From NCBI GenBank assembly GCA_002392915.1, contig DGHQ01000041.1, positions 1-54,525 of the forward strand: a stretch of 54,525 nt of DNA, written 5' to 3'. Source of the DNA: Bacteroidales bacterium UBA3844 (GTDB lineage Bacteria > Bacteroidota > Bacteroidia > Bacteroidales > Paludibacteraceae). The translations under genes were made by a program, and so were the position numbers. The notes beneath the pieces are model-generated. The model saw nothing but the letters and a program-made list of their open reading frames with translations. It searched no databases and had not been told where the DNA came from. The stretch's first letter is position 1. Each line of letters starts with the position of its first letter. This document shows positions 52,110 through 54,525 of the stretch, piece after piece.

Positions 52110-53672
52110 TTAATTTTTTAATGTCGGATCGTTAATCAATCCGATGAAGAGCATTTCGTGAGTCTTAGGGTTGTTGATTGTCACGATGAACGGACGGTTG
52201 ACATCTACGTTGACAATCTCATCCATATATGCGCTTCCTGTTAGCTCTACTAATGTTACAGCTGCACCTTTTGCTCCGTCTTCATCAATTTCCAAATGTG
52301 CCAGTTGTCTAATATTCTCTACTTTCGCAGATTCTGCAATATTGCCGAAATTTGTGATGAATGTTTTTTCAAATCCTATCTTTTGCAAAGCTTCATTCAA
52401 CTTAATCTTTGTGTCTATGTTGAATTTTGGCAATGAAAGTATAGAACTGTAAAGAATGTCTATATAACCATCTCCTCCAGTTTTGTGTTTTATGTTATCA
52501 AAATCGATTTCTGCAAGAACTGTTTCTGGAGAAACTCCTTCTGCTGGCAAAACCACATTCATTTGGAATCCTTCTAAAAATGGAAGAGTGACGAGTTGGT
52601 AGTTTTCTCCTTCTGCATAATTACCAACAAAGTAATGATTCATCTTCTCTACTTGCTTCTCTTCTCCTGTTGATGTGATGAATTTTCCCATTTCTGTTGC
52701 CTCTGGACTGAATTTTTCTTCCCATTCCGACTGAAAACTCAAGGCATTTGCTAATACTAGAATTAATGTTGGGTCTTTGTCGATTCCGAGTCCTTTAATC
52801 ATTCCATTTGTAGACTTATCTGCCCAATCATTCATTTTCGTATAGGTAGAATCTTCATTGAAGTCTACATTGTTGGCTGCAGCTTTGAAGTATTCGTCAA
52901 GGTTTTGCATGAAGTTTTTTCCAAAAAGAACTCCGTTTTGAAGGAATGCCGCATTGGTTACTCCGATTTTGACTTTTTGTGGATTTGTCATTTTTAGATT
53001 AGTCAAACGCTTAGAATACATGTTGTTCAACTCGTCTAGTGGTATGTTTTCTTTTCCTAATGCGGTTGTGATTTCTGCGTATGCTTCATCATCGTCAGCT
53101 CCATTTGCCAACATGGCTAATGCAAACTGCAAACTGGTAGGCGAGAAGATTAAGTTCTTGTCTTTAAAGTTTTCTTCTTTTGAAATGTCTGTAAAGAGTC
53201 TTGTCGCAAATTTGTTTGCAGAACTTTGTGTCTCAAGTTCATTGTCAGAGAATTTTATTTTTTTCTCATTTCTCTTTTCTTTGACACAATCGTTATATGT
53301 TTCTTGTATTTTGAATATTTCCCAATCGTCAGCACCGATCTCTTTTAATTCACGAATTTTGGCGGAGTCATATTCACAACCTTCGACCATTGTTGTTAGA
53401 ATGTTCCAGTTGGCAACGTCGCCTTCCATACGCGCAATCTCTTCGTCGAATGTCACTTCTGCTCCATTCATTGGATAAAGAGATGATGATCCGTCTGTGC
53501 GATTGACTTTGATGAAGACCTCTTCTCCTTCTGTCACATGGCTTACACGGTCTGTCTTCTCAACCTTCACATCGTATTCCTTGCCGTCTGGCAAGTTGAT
53601 GTGCATATATTGTGTCGCAGACATTGTGAATGCTGCAATCAATCCGAATACTGAAAGTATATGTTTTTTCAT
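52110..53672 (-). CDS. Secreted serpin, cassette 2
   Basis: 520 residues, same layout as the cassette 1 serpin: signal peptide ~1-19, N-terminal beta module ~20-80 (only 2 differences in 71 residues), serpin domain from ~150 (NLIFSPTSLQFALAMLANGA, NAAFLQNGVLFGKNF, ALSFQSEWEEKF, LPKFNIDT, VNRPFIVTI, MLFIGLINDP). The hinge EDGAKGAAV is the same, but the loop (VTLVELTGSAYMDEI) is different and one residue shorter. The body is clearly more diverged than the N-terminal module. The likely target is a different protease. It starts 4 bases after its partner gene. Confidence 0.92.
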   Translation of the reverse strand: MKKHILSVFGLIAAFTMSATQYMHINLPDGKEYDVKVEKTDRVSHVTEGEEVFIKVNRTDGSSSLYPMNGAEVTFDEEIARMEGDVANWNILTTMVEGCEYDSAKIRELKEIGADDWEIFKIQETYNDCVKEKRNEKKIKFSDNELETQSSANKFATRLFTDISKEENFKDKNLIFSPTSLQFALAMLANGADDDEAYAEITTALGKENIPLDELNNMYSKRLTNLKMTNPQKVKIGVTNAAFLQNGVLFGKNFMQNLDEYFKAAANNVDFNEDSTYTKMNDWADKSTNGMIKGLGIDKDPTLILVLANALSFQSEWEEKFSPEATEMGKFITSTGEEKQVEKMNHYFVGNYAEGENYQLVTLPFLEGFQMNVVLPAEGVSPETVLAEIDFDNIKHKTGGDGYIDILYSSILSLPKFNIDTKIKLNEALQKIGFEKTFITNFGNIAESAKVENIRQLAHLEIDEDGAKGAAVTLVELTGSAYMDEIVNVDVNRPFIVTINNPKTHEMLFIGLINDPTLKN

Positions 53673-53895
53673 AATCTTATTCCTTTATTAGTTTGACGTT
53701 TTGTGAGCCTGTCTTAAGAATGTAGACTCCTTTCGCTTGTGGCAGTTCTAATTCTGCCACACCTTCTTCTGTGGCATTCACTTTCTGAATAGCCGCACCT
53801 CCTACAGAGTAAAGCACAACAGAAGATTTCGACTGCAAACCTTCTGCTTTGACGTGGCTGTTGTCTGAATAAGTGAAGCGGACTTCATTGCTTCC
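53403..53895. repeat. Near-identical 493-base block, copy 2 of 2
   Basis: Matches 51269-51761 across the gene boundary. Outside it, the partner N-terminal half and the serpin bodies are much less alike. Confidence 0.85.
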
Positions 53896-54150
53896 TAAAA
53901 CAGCGACGTCGCTTAAAGAACCGTCAGTGAAATGATACGAGTCGACTTTGCTGAGCTCGAAAGCTGTCCTTGCTGATCCACTGACAATCAGGCTGTCGGC
54001 TTTGTAAGAAATTTTTGGAGATTCCGACAGAAGGTATGAAAACTTTGTCCCGTCGGTCAAATCAACTGTGACGTGTGTCGTCTCAGCGAATGCCGGAACC
54101 ATTGATGTTATTGCCACCATAGCTCCCATAAAACATAAACGTTTTCTCAT
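53677..54150 (-). CDS. Small secreted protein with T9SS-like tail, cassette 2
   Basis: 157 residues, paralogue of the protein at 51543. Signal peptide ~1-22 (PAFA), beta module (THVTVDLTDGTKFSYLLSES ... SKVDSYHF), and the same tail (GVYILKTGSQNVKLIKE). The first 85 residues differ from the other copy far more than the last 72. It is the first gene of the four-gene minus-strand group, with a -7 box at 54270-54277 and a ~110-base leader holding an inverted repeat. Confidence 0.8.
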   Translation of the reverse strand: MRKRLCFMGAMVAITSMVPAFAETTHVTVDLTDGTKFSYLLSESPKISYKADSLIVSGSARTAFELSKVDSYHFTDGSLSDVAVLGSNEVRFTYSDNSHVKAEGLQSKSSVVLYSVGGAAIQKVNATEEGVAELELPQAKGVYILKTGSQNVKLIKE

Positions 54151-54203
54151 AATAAAAAAATTAAATTACACTAATCCCAGACGATAAGCTTTGATTTTTC
54201 GCG

Positions 54204-54222
54204 ATGCAAGAATGTCTTGCAT
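54204..54222 (-). promoter_or_regulatory. Inverted repeat in the leader of the serpin gene group
   Basis: Perfect 8-bp arms ATGCAAGA and TCTTGCAT around ATG, about 54 bases upstream of the first start codon. It could be a protein-binding site or a leader hairpin. Confidence 0.45.
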
Positions 54223-54269
54223 GTTTACAAATTATTAATACTAACTAACTTTGGTTGTCTGAGACTATG

Positions 54270-54277
54270 CAAATATA
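54270..54277 (-). promoter_or_regulatory. -7 box of the serpin gene group
   Basis: Minus strand TATATTTG, a match to TAnnTTTG; no TTTG at the expected -33 position. Confidence 0.45.
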
Positions 54278-54370
54278 ATAAGATTTTGATCGTATGACAC
54301 ATTCTTTTTTTGTGAATATTGACATTTTTTAAACAATATTAACATTAGAGTGTTGGAATTTCTACAGAAA

Positions 54371-54405
54371 AAGCTGTTCCAGAAATGCATGGAACAGCCT
54401 TTTTT
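54371..54405. terminator. Bidirectional terminator at the right edge
   Basis: GCTGTTCCA (54373-54381) pairs with TGGAACAGC (54390-54398), with A-run before and T-run after. It probably ends a gene lying beyond the window. Nothing else is seen in 54406-54525. Confidence 0.85.
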
Positions 54406-54525
54406 GCTAATAATATATTACATAAATGATATCGTGAAGATGTGCACGAAATCATATTGAAACATACGCACGTAAATGTTTTGTGGTTATACGCGCGTCT
54501 GTGCGTCTCTTCTATGTTGCATTCC

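Overview
The window looks like the chromosome of a Bacteroidales bacterium, probably a gut or rumen species. The signs are Bacteroidetes-type promoters (TTTG, 19-20 bases, TAnnTTTG) upstream of many genes, a FISUMP-domain secreted protein, a DUF5686/CarboxypepD_reg outer-membrane protein, NusG-family (UpxY-like) regulation beside a polysaccharide locus, and C-terminal tails resembling type IX secretion (T9SS) sorting domains on a GH5 cellulase and two small proteins. No species assignment is possible from sequence alone.

Layout. (1) 1-640: seven copies of a ~103-base tandem repeat, each with two hairpins, just past the pnp terminator. (2) 695-6201, minus strand: pnp, then a purB-ABC exporter operon. 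(3) 6240-8100: a DjlA-like TerB/J-domain gene whose membrane-anchor segment lies in another frame, between decayed copies of a small secreted-protein gene. (4) 8096-11457, minus: FISUMP protein and DUF5686 protein; then a decayed ORF and a strong terminator. (5) 11844-15011, minus: a sugar oxidoreductase/acetyltransferase pair (WlbA/WlbB type), tRNA-Gly(TCC), and a 423-aa protein with one clear and one apparent second NusG-like lobe, divergent from the main locus.

(6) 15063-37617, plus: a ~22-kb surface polysaccharide operon driven by a consensus promoter and closed by a 13-bp-stem terminator. It begins with a UDP-sugar 6-dehydrogenase, then carries a full set for a CMP-activated nonulosonic acid, best read as legionaminic acid (legB, legC, legH, legI, legG, legF and a PtmE-like nucleotidyltransferase). 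A GT52-like sialyltransferase-type enzyme follows, then a Wzx flippase, glycosyltransferases, an EpsG-type polymerase, a nitroreductase-like protein, a pyruvyltransferase-like protein, a beta-helix protein and two acyltransferase-3 membrane proteins. (7) 37602-41148, plus: a second promoter, whose -33 box lies in the terminator loop, starts a radical SAM/SPASM, glycosyltransferase, epimerase operon.

(8) 41446-49853: galE (minus), a gmhA-like SIS isomerase (plus), a lipoprotein with a TonB-type C-terminal domain (minus), a multidomain GH5 enzyme (minus) and cysK (plus). A dispersed intergenic repeat occurs three times here. (9) 49955-54150, minus: two tandem cassettes, each a 157-aa secreted protein followed by a serpin. 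A ~490-base block spanning the gene boundary is nearly identical between cassettes, while the serpin bodies and reactive-centre loops have diverged.

The most interesting items are the tandem serpin/partner cassettes, the apparently double NusG-like regulator divergent from a legionaminic-acid operon, the promoter nested in the operon terminator, the hairpin tandem repeats, and the possibly frame-shifted DjlA-like gene.
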